This document shows positions 1 to 12,170 of a stretch of DNA of 64,000 nt, piece after piece. The notes beneath the pieces are model-generated. The model was not told where the DNA came from and ran no database searches. It saw nothing but the letters and a program-made list of their open reading frames with translations. This DNA comes from Orobanche coerulescens (lineage: Eukaryota > Streptophyta > Magnoliopsida > Lamiales > Orobanchaceae). Numbering within the stretch: the stretch's first letter is position 1; every line of letters begins with the position of its first letter. Made by a program: the position numbers and the translations under genes. The DNA is taken from NCBI GenBank assembly GCA_033398695.1, contig CM065817.1:31630231-31694230 (forward strand). Reading direction: 5' to 3'.

Positions 1-726
1 AATCCAAAATGATTCTCCACTTCAATGATCAAGTATAAGTAATCTCCAATCTTCAATGATCAAGTAGAGATGGTTTATATATGTTTAAGGAGGCTGGGAT
101 CTCTCTGGGCACGAATTATAATGAAGGTTAAGTGAAACAAACGAGCTGAAATTAAATCGGGTGATGTCTTATTTATAATTTTCTGACCTTAACGTACGTT
201 AGCCTTCATGCATAACGTACGTAAGTCTCTTAGCGTACGCTACCCAATATACTTAGCATACGCTATCGTCACCGATAGTTAACTGTCCTCATTTCTGAAC
301 TCGATTACGTACGTTACACCATCAGGTTACGTACGTAAGTAACACACATTAGCATACGCTAGACATATTCCTTATCGTACGTTAACAATCGTTGACTTCA
401 AAAGTGTCCAGGTTCATCCACGGGAATCTTATCCGGACCCATGTCCAGCTGGCGCATGTGCTAGCCGTCCAGATCAATTATTGGTTGGTTAACGCGCGCT
501 ATGCTACATTCGTAGCGTACGCTAACTCTGATTGATAACGTATGTTAAACTTCCTTCTTAACGTACGTTATCAGGTATTTGCATGGGGAAAATTTATATG
601 TTGCCATACTCATGTACAAGGATACAAATACGAGAAATATCATACTTCAATTATCGATATCACAATTCCGAATAATACAGGGTTCAAATACAGATGAAAT
701 ACTCAATAATTAATCCGGATATTACA
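1..726 (-). repeat. Element A 3' LTR, partial
   Basis: Ends at GGATATTACA (717-726), next to the polypurine tract. It contains a minus-strand TATA box (TATAAAT, plus 171-177) and, upstream of it in LTR orientation, an array of palindromes of the types TAACGTACGTTA and TAGCGTACGCTA at about 190-570. The rest of this LTR lies outside the window. Confidence 0.9.
190..570. repeat. Palindrome array in U3 of element A 3' LTR
   Basis: About ten self-complementary 10-12-mers built on CGTACG with A/T or A/G arms, separated by unrelated spacers of roughly 10-60 bases. The array lies directly upstream (minus orientation) of the TATA box at 171-177. It is repeated collinearly in the other LTR at 10198-10578. 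Confidence 0.85.
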
Positions 727-738
727 TACTCTCTTACT
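727..738 (-). promoter_or_regulatory. Polypurine tract of element A
   Basis: A pyrimidine-rich stretch on the plus strand immediately inside the 3' LTR. The corresponding site of element C (17359-17370) is a cleaner C-rich run at the same place, which supports the assignment. Confidence 0.6.
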
Positions 739-761
739 AAAAAGGAGTTTCGTCCCGAAAC

Positions 762-2068
762 TCAAGAAGAAAATAACTCTGGATATCTGGACCTTATGCT
801 ATCTTCCGTTTCCCAAGTGGCTTCTTCCACTCCGTGGCGTGACCACTGAACCTTGACCAACGCGATCGGTTTGTTCCTCAATTGCTTAACTCGACTGTCG
901 AGTATCCTGATCGGTTTCTCTTCAAACATGCCATCCTGAGCGACTTCGATCTCGCCGAAATCAATGACATGACTAGGATCTCGTATATATCACCGTAACT
1001 GGGATACATGGAACACGTTATGAATATGGCTCAATGACGGCGGTAATGCCAATCTGTATGCTAACTCTCCAACTCTCTCAAGAATATCGAACGGTCCGAT
1101 ATATCTCGGACTCAACGTCCTCTTTCTCCCAAAACGAATGATTCCCCGAGTAGGAGAAACCTTTAAAAGTATGTGATCTCCAGTACTGAACTCCAATGGG
1201 TGACGACGTACGTCTGCGTAAGATTTCTGTCGACTCTGGGCAGTCAACAGCCTTTCGCGAATCAAGGCTATCTTCTCTCGCGTCTGTACGATCAATTCTG
1301 GTTCCGTCCAGATCAAGTCTGATGAAGCGCCCCAACATAGGGGCGATCTGCATCTCCTCCCGTAAGTGCCATCTTTATGGAAGCATGCCAACTATTGTTG
1401 TAGGTGAATTCAATCAACGGTAGATGAACTTCCTAGTCAGCTGACCAATCTAAGGCACAAGCCCTCAGCATGTCTTCCACCGTTTGAATAATCCTCTCGG
1501 ATTTTCCATTTGTCTGCGGGTGATAGGCTGTGCTGAAGTTCAATTCGGTCCCTAAGGCCTTATGAACTACTTTCCAAAAGTGAGACACAAAACAACCATC
1601 TCGGTCAGAAATAATGGTCTTTGGCGTACCATGCAATCGAACTATCTCTGTAATAAACACTCGTGTCAACTTCTCTGGTCCTCATGTGTCCTTAATGCCT
1701 AAAAAATGAGCTGATTTGGTTAAACGGTCAACTATCACCCAAATCATGTTCATTCCTGTCTTGGTTCTCCTCATATTAGTGATGAAGTCTATCGATTTGT
1801 CCTCCCACTTCCATTCAGGAATCGGGAGTGGCTTCAGCATTCCGGCAGGTCGTTGATGCTCGATATTAACCTGCTGACAAACCAAACATTTCGAGACGTA
1901 ATCAGCTACGTTTTTCTTCATATTACCCCACCAGAAATTCTGCTTTAGATCCTTATACATCTTACTGGTGCCCGGGTGGATAGAATAGGGCATACTGTGA
2001 GCTTCCTTCAGAATTGTTTGTTTCAAAACATCGACATCGGGAACACAAAGTCGGCTCTGGAATCTCAA
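762..2068 (-). pseudogene. Element A integrase with C-terminal chromodomain, broken
   Basis: Three minus-strand segments cover the integrase: 1682-2068 with the H2C2 zinc-binding region (HPGTSKMY, then CLVC) and the start of the catalytic core (SIDFIT, WVIVDRLTKSAHF); 1433-1669 with the middle and end of the core (SDRDGCF, AYHPQTNGKSER); and 990-1391 with the GPY/F-type module (SPRYIGPFDIL, HNVFHVSQLR). The reading continues to a stop at 762-764 with a chromodomain-like tail (VEEATWETE). Frames change between segments, so no intact integrase is made. In living relatives this enzyme inserts the cDNA and the chromodomain guides it to chromatin. Confidence 0.85.
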
Positions 2069-2212
2069 TACTCCATCATCATGAATTACAAATCATGGGG
2101 CTTTTCATTTGCTCACTTCATCGCGTAACCGAATCATCATAGGATCATCCAATTTCTTAAATTTGATTTCTTCGGTTAACGATGAAGTTATTTCCATCAC
2201 ACATAGTTGTCC

Positions 2213-4110
2213 TTAGACTCTTTGCAACCATACTTCAATTCCTTTGCGAATCAATTCCCGCTGAATGCTGGGCTGGGAGGTCAGAGTCTCCAGCATCTGA
2301 ATAGAAATGGGCTTGCGGCTAAGTGCATCGGCCACTACATTTGCTTTGCCTGGATGATAAAGAATCTCCAAGTCGTAGTCCTTAATTAGTTCCAGCCATC
2401 TCCTTTGCCGCATGTTCAACTCTTTCTGACTGAAGATGTATTTGAGACTCTTGTGATCCGTAAAGATTTATCAGTGAGTCCCGTACAGATAATGTCTCCA
2501 GAATTTCAAAGCAAAAACTACCGCTGCCAGTTCCAAATCATGCGTTGGGTAATTTACTTCATAAGGTTGTAGCTATCGTGATGTATAGGCAATCACCTTC
2601 TCATTTTGCATCAATACACACCCAAGACCTTGGTTCGAAGCGTCACTGTAAACTATGAATTCCCCTGTTCCCTGTGGAAGTGCTAAAATTGGTTCCGTCG
2701 TCAATCTCTTCTTTAATTCATCAACGCTATTCTGGCACATCTAGTTCCACAAACTTTTGAGTTTTCTGTAGTAGTCGAGTAAGTGGGTGGGTAATTTTGG
2801 AAAACCCTTCCATGAACCGACGATAATACCCAGCAAGTCCTAAGAAACTCCGGACTTCTTTCACATTCTTAGGAGACTTCCAATCCATAACTGCTTCGAT
2901 TTTCTGGGGATCTACTCGGACTCCTTCTGCTGATACTACATGACCGAGGAACATTACTTCCTCTAGCCAACATTCACACTTAAAAAGCTTGGCGTACAAT
3001 TGCTCGTTTCTCAGAAGGTCTAGAACAATCCGCAAATGTTGCGCATGCTCTTCCGGGGTCTTAGAATAAACCAGAATGTCATCAATGAACACCACCACAA
3101 ACTTGTCCAAAAACTCTATGAATACTCGATTCATCAATTTCATAAACACGGCAGGTGCATTAGTGAGACCAAACGGCATCACTACAAACTCATAGTGTCC
3201 GTAGCGAGTTCTGAATGCTGATTTTGGAACATCGGATTCCTTAATCCTCAACTGATCATATCCCGACCTCAGATCGATCTTGGAAAACACTGTCGCTCCT
3301 TGCAGCTGGTCAAATAAATCATCAATCCGTGGCAATGGATACTTGTTCTTGATTGTCATCTTATTCAGCTCTCGATAGTCAATACACAATCGAAGCAATT
3401 CATCCTTCTTCCGGACACAAAGAACTGGTGCACCCCAAGGCGAAACGCTTGGCCGGATATAGCCTTTGTCCAGTAACTCTTCCAGTTGCTTCTTCAATTC
3501 ATACATCTCAGTAGGTGCCATACGATACAGCGCCTTAGAAATTGGTATAGCTCCTGGTTCCAGCTCGATGGTAAATTCTACATCCCGTCGTGGAGGTAGT
3601 CCAGGTAATTCATCAGGAATTACATCCGGAAATTCGTTCACAACAGGAATGGATGAGAGTTCTACTTTTCCGTCTTTTTTCTTCATTGCGTAGCACCAGT
3701 ATGCGGTACAGCCCTGTTTCAACAATTTGGCAGCTTTCATTGCCTTGATCATCTTTCCTGAACTTCCTGGTTTCCATCCTTCAAACAGTATTTCGGGACC
3801 ATCGTCAGCTATCAGCGAGATATTCCTCTTTCGGTAGTTTACAATAGCTCCATATCGATTAAGCCAATCATCTCTGAGTATCAGGTCGTCTCCTTGCATT
3901 TCTATCACAATCAGATTTGAGGGCCACTCTCTGCCTCCAAATGATACAGGGAAATCTCTAGTTTCTAACTTTCCCACAATCCTCTCTCCACTCAGTAAAC
4001 CCACAACATAAGGCTCACAATTATGAAAACTATAAATATTCAAATGATTTACACAAGACAGGGATATAAATGAATGCGTAGCTCCTGTATCGAATAAAAC
4101 TCTAACTGGC
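2213..4110 (-). pseudogene. Element A protease, reverse transcriptase and RNase H, broken
   Basis: One long frame (2727-4673) holds an aspartic protease with [13 protein letters not shown] (Asp-Thr-Gly at 4083-4091) and a reverse transcriptase with [15 protein letters not shown] and the catalytic FIDD at 3078-3089. It runs into [12 protein letters not shown] at the start of the RNase H tether. RNase H continues in other frames down to 2213, with [11 protein letters not shown] near its end. The upstream part of the same frame (above about 4110) overlaps gag in a different frame, which suggests a frameshift between gag and protease. Stops and frame changes make the polyprotein non-functional. 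Confidence 0.88.
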
Positions 4111-5395
4111 TGTGAAAGAATCTGAATAGTACCTGATGCGACAGCAGCATCCTGATCGTCTTCCCTCCTCATCTCGTACAGACGTGGGGGAGCGGATCCG
4201 ACACTCGAGGCTCCCTTGCGGTCGAATTGTCCTCTGACTCGACCTCGACTGAAATTTTGGGGCAGCTGTACTTTCTTCCTTCTGAGTTGTCTGTGATGTA
4301 TGGGTTCCATTAAACTTTGTGGCATCCTTGCAAAACATCGCACGGTGCCCTTTCTGTCCGCAATCAAAACATGTAACTGGAGTACGAAAACAATCACGCC
4401 AAAGGTGGCCTGGGCGACCACAGTTAAAGCACTTTCTAGTTGTATCCGTCGTGGCTGATATTGCTCCGAAGTTCTTTCCGCTCTTGGATAGGTGCGGAGG
4501 TTTCTTGAACGAATGAAAGGATGATTGGGTCTTGCGGGGCCTGCTACTCTTATGCTCTGTGAAACTACCAGAGACTTTCTGTTTCTTGGATTCTGCAAAC
4601 TTCTCCATTGCTGCTTCCTTGATTTCATACGCCAATGCTTTATCCTGATATTGACGGAGAGTGGTACACTCAAAACCGGACATGTACCTCTGGATCTCTG
4701 GTTTCATTCTCATATCAAAATGGATCATCATTTCCGCGTCTGTTCTGACCAAGTGTCGAACAAACGCCATCTGCTGATTAAATGTTTTAATTGTCTGAGG
4801 ATACTGGCTCGTCTGACGGCTGTACGGAGAAAAATTCCTGAACTTTGGCTTCCCTCACAGGACGAGGGCAGTACTGAGCTTCCATCATCAATTTAAATTC
4901 TGTCCAGTCAGCATCATGATCTATAGGCCGGATGGCTTCCCACCACTCGGACGCTTCCCCTATCAGAAAGTACTGAGCAATAGAGGCTCTCCAGTCGTCT
5001 GGGCAATTAATCCCGACAAAAATTTTTCCCAGTTCCTTCAACCAATGATCCCATGTGGGAGTCTCAGAAAAGCCGTCGAATTTAGGTGGTTGCATCTTTG
5101 CCACCTTATGCAGCCATCGGTCGCCTTGATTTCCCATGTCTGGGATACCTTTCTATCCACCTCCCTATTGTAATCCTACTGCCACCTGCATTCGGTCCAC
5201 GACCTGGGCAAACTGAGTCATCTGGTTCACCACCCGACGAAGGATTTCGGGCACAGCAGGTTCTGGTTCATTATTAATAGATCTTTGTGGCTCGCCTGAG
5301 CTCTGGATGGCCTGATTAGAAGGCGACGCTTCTCTTTCAGCATTCCTTCATCCGCATCCGCAACCGCGACCACGTCCACGTCCACCTCTCAACAT
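4102..5395 (-). pseudogene. Element A gag with two zinc knuckles, broken
   Basis: Reading starts at an ATG near 5395 with a Gly/Arg-rich head (RGGRGRGRG) that meets a stop within about 16 codons, continues at 4787-5137 (PPKFDGFSETPTWDHWL, a retrotransposon gag pattern) and then at 4102-4770. The last part has two CX2CX4HX4C zinc knuckles, [14 protein letters not shown] and [14 protein letters not shown]. Element C has a similar Gly/Arg-rich gag start, which supports this start. Confidence 0.8.
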
Positions 5396-5613
5396 ACTAT
5401 AAGCACAAATACTCAATATGCAGGAAACAATATCATTCAAATGTTCAAGTATAAATAGGTATAACAGGTAAAGGACGAGATAGAGTTTAGGAACTTACAA
5501 CCACTGTTCGCACGAAGACGTAGGCAGTACAGTGATGTTTTTCACGGCCGGTTACCTAAAAAGACATATACGACCCCTATTTTAACCCAACAGCCAAGAT
5601 ATCCATAATCTTA

Positions 5614-5625
5614 GCTCCGATACCA
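5614..5625 (-). promoter_or_regulatory. Element A primer-binding site (initiator Met tRNA type)
   Basis: Minus strand reads TGGTATCGGAGC, one base from the plant consensus TGGTATCAGAGC. It lies five bases inside the 5' LTR edge at 5631. Confidence 0.8.
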
Positions 5626-5759
5626 TATTCTGTAATACCGCCCGATATATTCAGGAATATTACAGCGCCGTAAATTCTTTATATAAGAATTAACATGGCT
5701 GAACAAATGGAAAGACAATAACAGATACCAACATATGAAAGTAACTGAAATAAAACACA

Positions 5760-8343
5760 TGTAATACCCGGTTGTAATTCATTCATTATCATTCAGTAAT
5801 TATCAGTCAGTATGTGTCACTCAGTAATTTTCACTCATTATAATCGCTCATCATTCATGATTCATTCATTTGCGTTCATTGTTGGCATGTTGTAACCGTG
5901 TATCAGTTGCTGATCGTCATTTCATCTCCGTTTGAGTGTCGGAACGGGAGTATTATTATTATCATCGCGATTGGTAGCCTTGTGTTGGAAGTATCATCTT
6001 TGGCATGTGTTGGACTTGTTTACTTTCGCATACATATGGTATGTCGGATCATTCATCAATCGTAATGAGAAATCGGAGTTGTCGGATTTTCATCTTGTCC
6101 AGCAATGAGTTACGGCCGTAAGGATTGTCGGATACGGCCATAATAGGCGTTCGTTGTTTTCAGGCCATTTTGGACGAATGAGATTTACGGCCGTAAGGGT
6201 TGCGGCATACGGTCGTAAGTTGAGCAGGTACGGCCGTAAGGCTTAGCCAGTTACGGACGTACGTGTCGAGCAGGGTGCCTAGGCATTTTTGGCCGAAGTC
6301 GAGATACGGTCGTAAGATGGGCAGGCTACGGCCGTAAGGGGTGTTCGTATTTTTCAGGATGTGTCGGACGAGAAGGACTTACGGCCGTAAGGGTTGCGGC
6401 ATACGGCCGTAAGATGAGGCAGGTACGGCCGTAAGGCTTGGCCAGATACGGTCGTACGTTGTAGGCAGGGTGCCTGGTCAGTTTCGATGAAGGGGGCTTA
6501 CGCCCGTAAGTTTGGCCGGATACGGCCGTTTCAGTCGAGTTACGCCCGTAAGGTGTGCGGGTACGGCCGTATGGATGTCGGCAGGTGTTTTGGACGAGGG
6601 CGAGTTACGCCCGTAAGTCAGTTGCAGGTACGGCCGTATGGCTTTCGGCAGTTTCTGGACGAAGCCGAGTTACGGCCGTAACTTCCGGCAGTTTATAAGG
6701 GCTTGGCCGGGACTTTTTTTCCTTATTTTCCCATTTATTCAACTTATCCGAGAGAGAGAGCTTGAGGGAGAAATTTTCCATCACTTATCACTTGAGTAAT
6801 CAGTTTTCATCATCTTCATTCGGTTGTGAAGCTCGGATAGTCGATCTAACGCGTGTTCTTCGGATCAAAGTGCTTGGATCTTCAAGAGGTAATTTCTTCA
6901 ACATCTTGTATTTCGATTTTGTATTGAGATATGATGTTTTGGACGTTAAAATCGTGTTGTATGAAATGATGTACGCATGATTATGGATATGTATGATTAT
7001 CCATTGGATTATTGAAGGATTATTCAAGAACACTTTGAATATTAAGTTGGATTTGGGGGTTTTCAATTAATTGTTGTTGAAACCACGAATTTGGATATTC
7101 ATATTGGATTATTGATTGTATTGAAGATGTTTTGTTGGTTGGAAACACTTCTTGGGGATTTGATGTTGGTATAATTGAGGATTGATTGTAAACAATCGAA
7201 GGTTGGTTACAACGTGTTTGATATAATGCCCCAATGAACTTGGTTTAGTCGTATCGATGTTTTGAATTAGTAATAATCATGTTTGATACGTATATTGAGT
7301 GGATTGTTGGTATTTGTGTTATTCAAGGTTGTTCGAGCGACCGACATCTCATTTAGGACGTTTTTTCGTGGAAGGACAATTGTCACCGGTGTTGTGTAAG
7401 TTAATTCTTACTCGGTTAAAAGGATATTCATTCCTTTTGTTGTTGTTCATTCATAATCATAACTCATTCATCATTGTATTAACCGTATTGAGACTTGAAA
7501 TTGTCGAATAATCACTTCATTCACGAGGAATGATGGTTCCAATCATTTCATTGAGCTATCAATCACTTCACTATTATTTTCATCTCGGTGAGTCATTCTT
7601 GACTTTGTAGGATTATTATTCATTGATATTCATTATGGTCATTCTAGTTCATATGACCTTCTGGATTCATATTGCGTGGCCGGGTGCGGATGTGTGGAAT
7701 TTTTAGTCGAGCACGCGATGGTCATGTATTGGGTCACCGATACATTCAATTGTGCACACGGTAACGATTACCTCCGTGAGACTAATTAGGTACAAGGACG
7801 GGTGTGTCCGGTCATTCGTCTTGTACACTTGCACAGAACATTACGGGCATACTATGATGCTCCTCTTCAGCTTAAATTCATAACTAAGGATATTTCATAA
7901 TTGGGATATATCATGATTGTGTATTTTTCAACCCTTGAGGATTGTTATTCTATGTAACTGACCCCGTTAGGGGATATTGTTTTCAGGTCACGGCAAGGCA
8001 AAGGCACGGGAAGAGCATGTTGATGGCGAGGAGTCCCAGTGATACTAGTAGGGGCCCCCAGTCATTTCAGTCATTCTTATTTCTCTTCATTTGTAATTCC
8101 GCTGCAAAATTCCGTTTGAGATGTTTATTTATTCAGGGTGGTGTATTTTATCTTCATATAAAATATACTAGTATTATGTATTGTCCTGGTGTATTGTACT
8201 TAAGCTCCTCATCGGAGTATTTGGTAATATAATGTGGTTCGGTACTATAATTATATTATTTAATTCATCAGTTTTCATTCGCCTGGTGGGTCCCAGTCGG
8301 GGGTCCACGACACTGTAATATCCGCCTAGTTTGGGGTGTTACA
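5760..8343 (+). mobile_element. Solo LTR B (Tekay-like), inserted in element A 5' LTR
   Basis: Starts TGTAATACCCGGTTG and ends TTTGGGGTGTTACA, the reverse complements of the two ends of element C's LTR, so it is the same LTR superfamily in the opposite orientation. It shares long homologous stretches with C, such as the TTACTCGGTTAAAAGGATAT region near 7410. No internal region is present. The left flank is ACACA (5755-5759). The same word occurs at 8341-8345 but overlaps the last three LTR bases, so the target duplication is clean only if three bases were lost. A TATA-like TTTATAAG is at 6692-6699. Confidence 0.88.
6111..6680. repeat. TACGGCCGTA palindrome array in U3 of LTR B
   Basis: About ten exact copies of TACGGCCGTA (for example at 6111, 6185, 6379, 6402, 6424, 6562, 6628 and 6671) plus one-base variants (TACGGTCGTA, TACGCCCGTA). 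The array ends about 12 bases before the TATA-like box. The homologous position in element C's LTR uses the different word TAGCGTACGCTA. Confidence 0.9.
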
Positions 8344-9117
8344 CAATAGTTCTGGGCCAATATCGAGAATACAATATCCGAAGGAAGAATATTAATACAT
8401 CACCAAAATCGATCAACACAAACGACAACGTACTCGAGTACTTATTAAAAACAACACAAACAACAGACATTTAAACCCGGCCGGAACATCACTCTGCACC
8501 CTCGTCGTCATGCAGTTCCAGTGGTTGTTTCCCTGTTATCCTGGATCTTGAACATAAATAAATGTTCACCCCGAAGGGGTTAGCACAACGATGCTAGTAC
8601 AAGTACGATAATCATACAACAATGATTAAATCAATAATAATCATGACAAGTTTCTCCAATGAGAAATAATAACAACACATATCACATCATAACAGTCTCA
8701 ACGTACTTGTGGTATTCCAATGATCCAGTGCACACATCTATAGATTCCCATGATGATCCCGTCGGACCAAAGCATGGTGGAACTACCTGTCCAACGATCC
8801 AGCGTACACAGCTATAGATTTCCCATGATGATTCCCGTCAGATCAACGCATGGTGGACAATTAATCACAACACATGTACACAGTACAATCATAACGTAAC
8901 CGACATAATACGAACAATTCTAATTAAAGTACTTGCCTCAATTCGATGACAAGAATAATACTTCCACGAATAACAAAACACTCGAAGGTTGCCCCTTCGA
9001 TCAATCACGTTGCTAAGCTCGAACCTTAACAAAAGAAATAATATAGAATTTATCTCATGTCGAACGAACATCAAATAATCCAAATTACGATCGAAAGTTC
9101 ATAAAACGTAACCTGTC

Positions 9118-9430
9118 TGACCTGCTTAACGTACGTTACGTACCTTTGGTAGTGTACGTTAAGCCTACTCGTTAGCGTACGTAAGCTATGAAGTCTAGCA
9201 TACGCTAACCATGTATCGACAGTTCCTCTCTGATCAGTCGACTTAACTCGTCTGATGATATAACGTATGTTACGTACCAAACGTAGCGTATGCTAACCTT
9301 GTCCATTGGCATACGTAATATTTATAGCTTAGCGTACGCTAAACACACATATGACAGTTTCTCACTGGGCAGATGACTGTCTCGATTCGTGATGAAGCTT
9401 ACGAAATCCTCACTGATTAATGTACGTTAT
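9118..9430. repeat. Second palindrome array in element A 5' LTR
   Basis: Words such as TTAACGTACGTTA, TAGCGTACGTAA and TTAGCGTACGCTAA recur between 9118 and 9430. In LTR orientation the array is downstream of the TATA box, so it is within the transcribed part of the LTR. Confidence 0.8.
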
Positions 9431-10197
9431 CCTCATACATAACATGCTCGTACAATTATGAATGATCTGACGGATTCAAACCTCTTCGAAATTCAAGGAT
9501 ACGTATATCATCACAACACCGTGTTCAATCTCGATTATAATTCTCATATGAAGTTTGGTGATCTAAAGTTGATGCGCTAGATTCCAATCTCATCATTACA
9601 TTTGGACTTCATTTTAAAGATGAACTAACAAATCCAACTTATAAGAAAAGATACAACCTTCGATGATTCTTTCTTAAGTCCGTTTAAAAGTGATATCAAC
9701 TCCAAGTCTACTATCAATATGGCAACACTATTCAATACGGATAATCAATCTCAGAACATTACTCTCATCATTTGACGTAATAGGATTCCAACTATGATGT
9801 TTCAACAATGATATCTTAAGCATAATCATCCCAACTTCTAAACATGATGTTTGGTTGAATAATTCATCAATGGAACTTAATATCTTGGTAGCATGACCAT
9901 CATATCCTTAAGAACACGAATCCAAAGTTGGAGATAGAATTAACATACCTTAAGATGAAGAAAATACCGAGACAATAGGTAGAATCCAACTCCGGTTGCT
10001 TGTGTGCCAATCCAAAATGATTCTCCACTTCAATGATAAAGTATAAGTAATCTCCAATCTTCAATGATCAAGTAGAGATGGTTTATATGTGTTTAAGGAG
10101 GCTGGGATCTCTCTAGGCATGAAGTATAATGAAGGCTAAGTGAAACAAACGAGCTGAAATGAAATGGGGTGATGTCTTATTTATAATTTTCTGACCT

Positions 10198-10578
10198 TAA
10201 CGTACGTTAGCCTTCATGCATAACGTACGTAAGTCTCTTAGCGTACGCTACCCAATATACTTAGCGTACGCTATCGTCACCGATAGTTAACTGTCCTCAT
10301 TTCTAAACTCGATTACGTACGTTACACCATCAGGTTACGTACGTAAGTAACACACATTAGCGTATGCTAGACACATTCCTTAGCGTACATTAACAATCAT
10401 TGACTTCAAAAGTGTCCAGGTTCATCCACGGGAATCTTATCCGGACCAATGTCCGGCTGGCGCATGTTCTAGCCGTCCTGCTCAATTATTGGTTGGTTAA
10501 CGCACGCTACGCTACATTCGTAGAGTACGCTAACTCTGACTGATAACGTACGTTAAGCTTCCTTCTTAACGTACGTTA
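10198..10578. repeat. Main palindrome array in element A 5' LTR
   Basis: Collinear copy of the 190-570 array with scattered substitutions; several palindromes are better preserved here (10261-10272, TTAGCGTACGCT). It lies directly upstream of the TATA box at 10179-10185. Confidence 0.85.
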
Positions 10579-10734
10579 TCACGTATTTGCATGGGGAAAA
10601 TTTACATGTTGCCATACTCATATACAAGTATACAAATACGAGAAATATCATACTTCAATTATCGATATCACAATTCCGAATAATACAGGGTTCAAATACA
10701 GATGAAATACTCAATAATTAATCCGAATATTATA

Positions 10735-11115
10735 GTGTGGTACCTCTGACGAACTATCTACATGTCCTGTAGTGAAAGGAGTAGGGTCAGGCTGATGTAT
10801 AGAAGGCATACGATGTGCCGGGGTGGTCGTCGGGGTAGCGGTAGGTGTGGACAGCATCTCTTGGTCCGGAAAATCTAAGCGTTTAGATAATCGAGAAGGT
10901 TCTGCCGGTGTATTAATCCCACTAACCTCCAGTATCATATGTGCACGACTCGTAGTCTTACCTATATAAAGGGGCACGGGTTCCTTACATCCCGCGTGGC
11001 TAGAAGCTGCAGAACTAACTCCCGAATCTGGCGTCTTCTTTTTCTTACCAAATCCCAACATTTTTTTTACTGTACTCATGTGTGTCTGTGTTAAAATGAA
11101 CAACATAAATAACAT
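10735..11115 (-). pseudogene. Unidentified ORF truncated by element A
   Basis: An open frame on the minus strand starts at an ATG at 11115 or a later one near 11079 (MSTVKKMLGFGKKKK) and runs until element A's LTR interrupts it at 10734. It has a Lys-rich start and a Ser/Thr/Pro-rich remainder, with no domain I recognise. A GTAAG splice-donor-like site follows PLYIG, so the ORF may contain an intron. Its setting, with TE-like DNA on both sides, suggests an old transposon gene, but I cannot name it. Confidence 0.35.
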
Positions 11116-12167
11116 AATTAAATATACATGATAACTTTTGAGGCAACAATCGTTTTTTCATGTGAGCAAAAAATGAAAACCTAGATGAAAAACTGTGAGG
11201 GCAAAAGATGAAAAACTAGATAAAAAACTAAGTCGATAGCTCTAACAATAACCTATAAACATTATTACGCGTCTTAGGTTCTAGAATATCATTTGTATTT
11301 AAACTAGCATGCTTTATATAGTTATTACATTAATTATGCTGGGGTACTTATCGTTTGTAAAGTAAAACAAGTGTTTATATTTAGTCTTGACACTTTATAA
11401 ATAATTACGAGTCTGATTTATATAAGTCATTGTGAAAACAAGTCTAGTTGTTTTAACCATTTCATAACATATTTAAGAGTTCTAATATAAACTTATATGT
11501 CGAAACTATACTTTTCGTCACGTTTCGATTTTTATAAATATAGTTATTCTAACTTTATGTCTATGTTATTCCTAACGCGTAAAAGGTCATGAATCGGTTT
11601 TTATGTCTTTGAAATTCTATTTGAATGTAAATATAATTTATAGTGACCTTATATCCTTAATTACATCATAACATGAGTTAAATTTCTAATTTAAACTTGT
11701 GATTAAGTGCAGAAAGTTGGACATCACTCTGCAGTCCCGCGGAAAAGGCCATATCTTGAGTTCTAGAACACTTTAGGATGCGAGGCTTTTTCCTACGTTT
11801 AAGTGTATGTCTTAAAACTACGACGAGTTCCATAAACGATCAGAACTGTCCCGTTTTGTCCAATGAAATCTGTTAGTCAGTTTTTGACATGTTTTACCGA
11901 TTTGGCTCTAGTTTATTCATTGGGATGAGTTACGGCACGAACCACCCAGAGAAACGTCCACAATACATCAATATATAAACCTATGTTTTTACCTAAGTTT
12001 CACAGTCCACTGATTTTTCCCAGTAATTACGTTTTACCCATTTGTCGATTCTGCATTTTGCAATATAAGTCCTTTCGACGGTTTCTAGTGTTTTAGTTCA
12101 ATTTTCCAAGCATAATCAAGTATAATAAGCATATAGAACATATTAAATACATGAAATACTAATATTT
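11116..12167. other. AT-rich intergenic or old TE sequence, no gene seen
   Basis: About 1 kb with no long frame. A short phrase, ATGAAAAACT with variants, recurs near 11170-11230. Before the CACTA insertion this block was continuous with 39250 onward. Confidence 0.5.
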
Positions 12168-12170
12168 ACA
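12168..12170. repeat. Left target-site duplication of the CACTA element
   Basis: ACA precedes the CACTACTAAA terminus and ACA at 39247-39249 follows the other terminus. Three-base duplications are the rule for CACTA (En/Spm) transposons. Confidence 0.8.

Larger units (their letters stand above)
1..10734 (-). mobile_element. Element A: Ty3/gypsy chromovirus (Tekay/Del-like), left edge outside the window
   Basis: The 726 bases at 1-726 match 10009-10734 at equal length, giving the shared ends of two LTRs. Between them lie, read on the minus strand, gag, protease, reverse transcriptase, RNase H, integrase and a chromodomain-type tail, the gene order of chromoviruses. The 5' LTR is on the right (5631-10734, split by solo LTR B) and the 3' LTR is on the left. 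A primer-binding site sits at 5614-5625 and a pyrimidine-rich (plus-strand) polypurine tract at 727-738. The right terminus reads TATA where TACA is expected, so one base is mutated. Coding frames are broken, so the copy is inactive. Confidence 0.9.
5631..10734 (-). repeat. Element A 5' LTR, split by solo LTR B
   Basis: LTR sequence occupies 5631-5759 and 8344-10734, about 2.5 kb without the insertion. The minus-strand TATA box is at plus 10179-10185. The main palindrome array (10198-10578) is upstream of it. A second array of the same type lies at 9118-9430, about 750-1060 bases downstream of the TATA box, which is unusual in this window. Confidence 0.88.

Noticed and set aside
6105..6680. 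Regularly repeated palindromes could be read as a CRISPR array
   Set aside because: Spacing is irregular, repeat words are only 10-12 bases with variants, the array is inside an LTR next to a TATA box, and the DNA is plant nuclear.
10735..12170. Left flank as part of element A or C
   Set aside because: No LTR similarity; element A ends at 10734 by comparison of its two LTRs.
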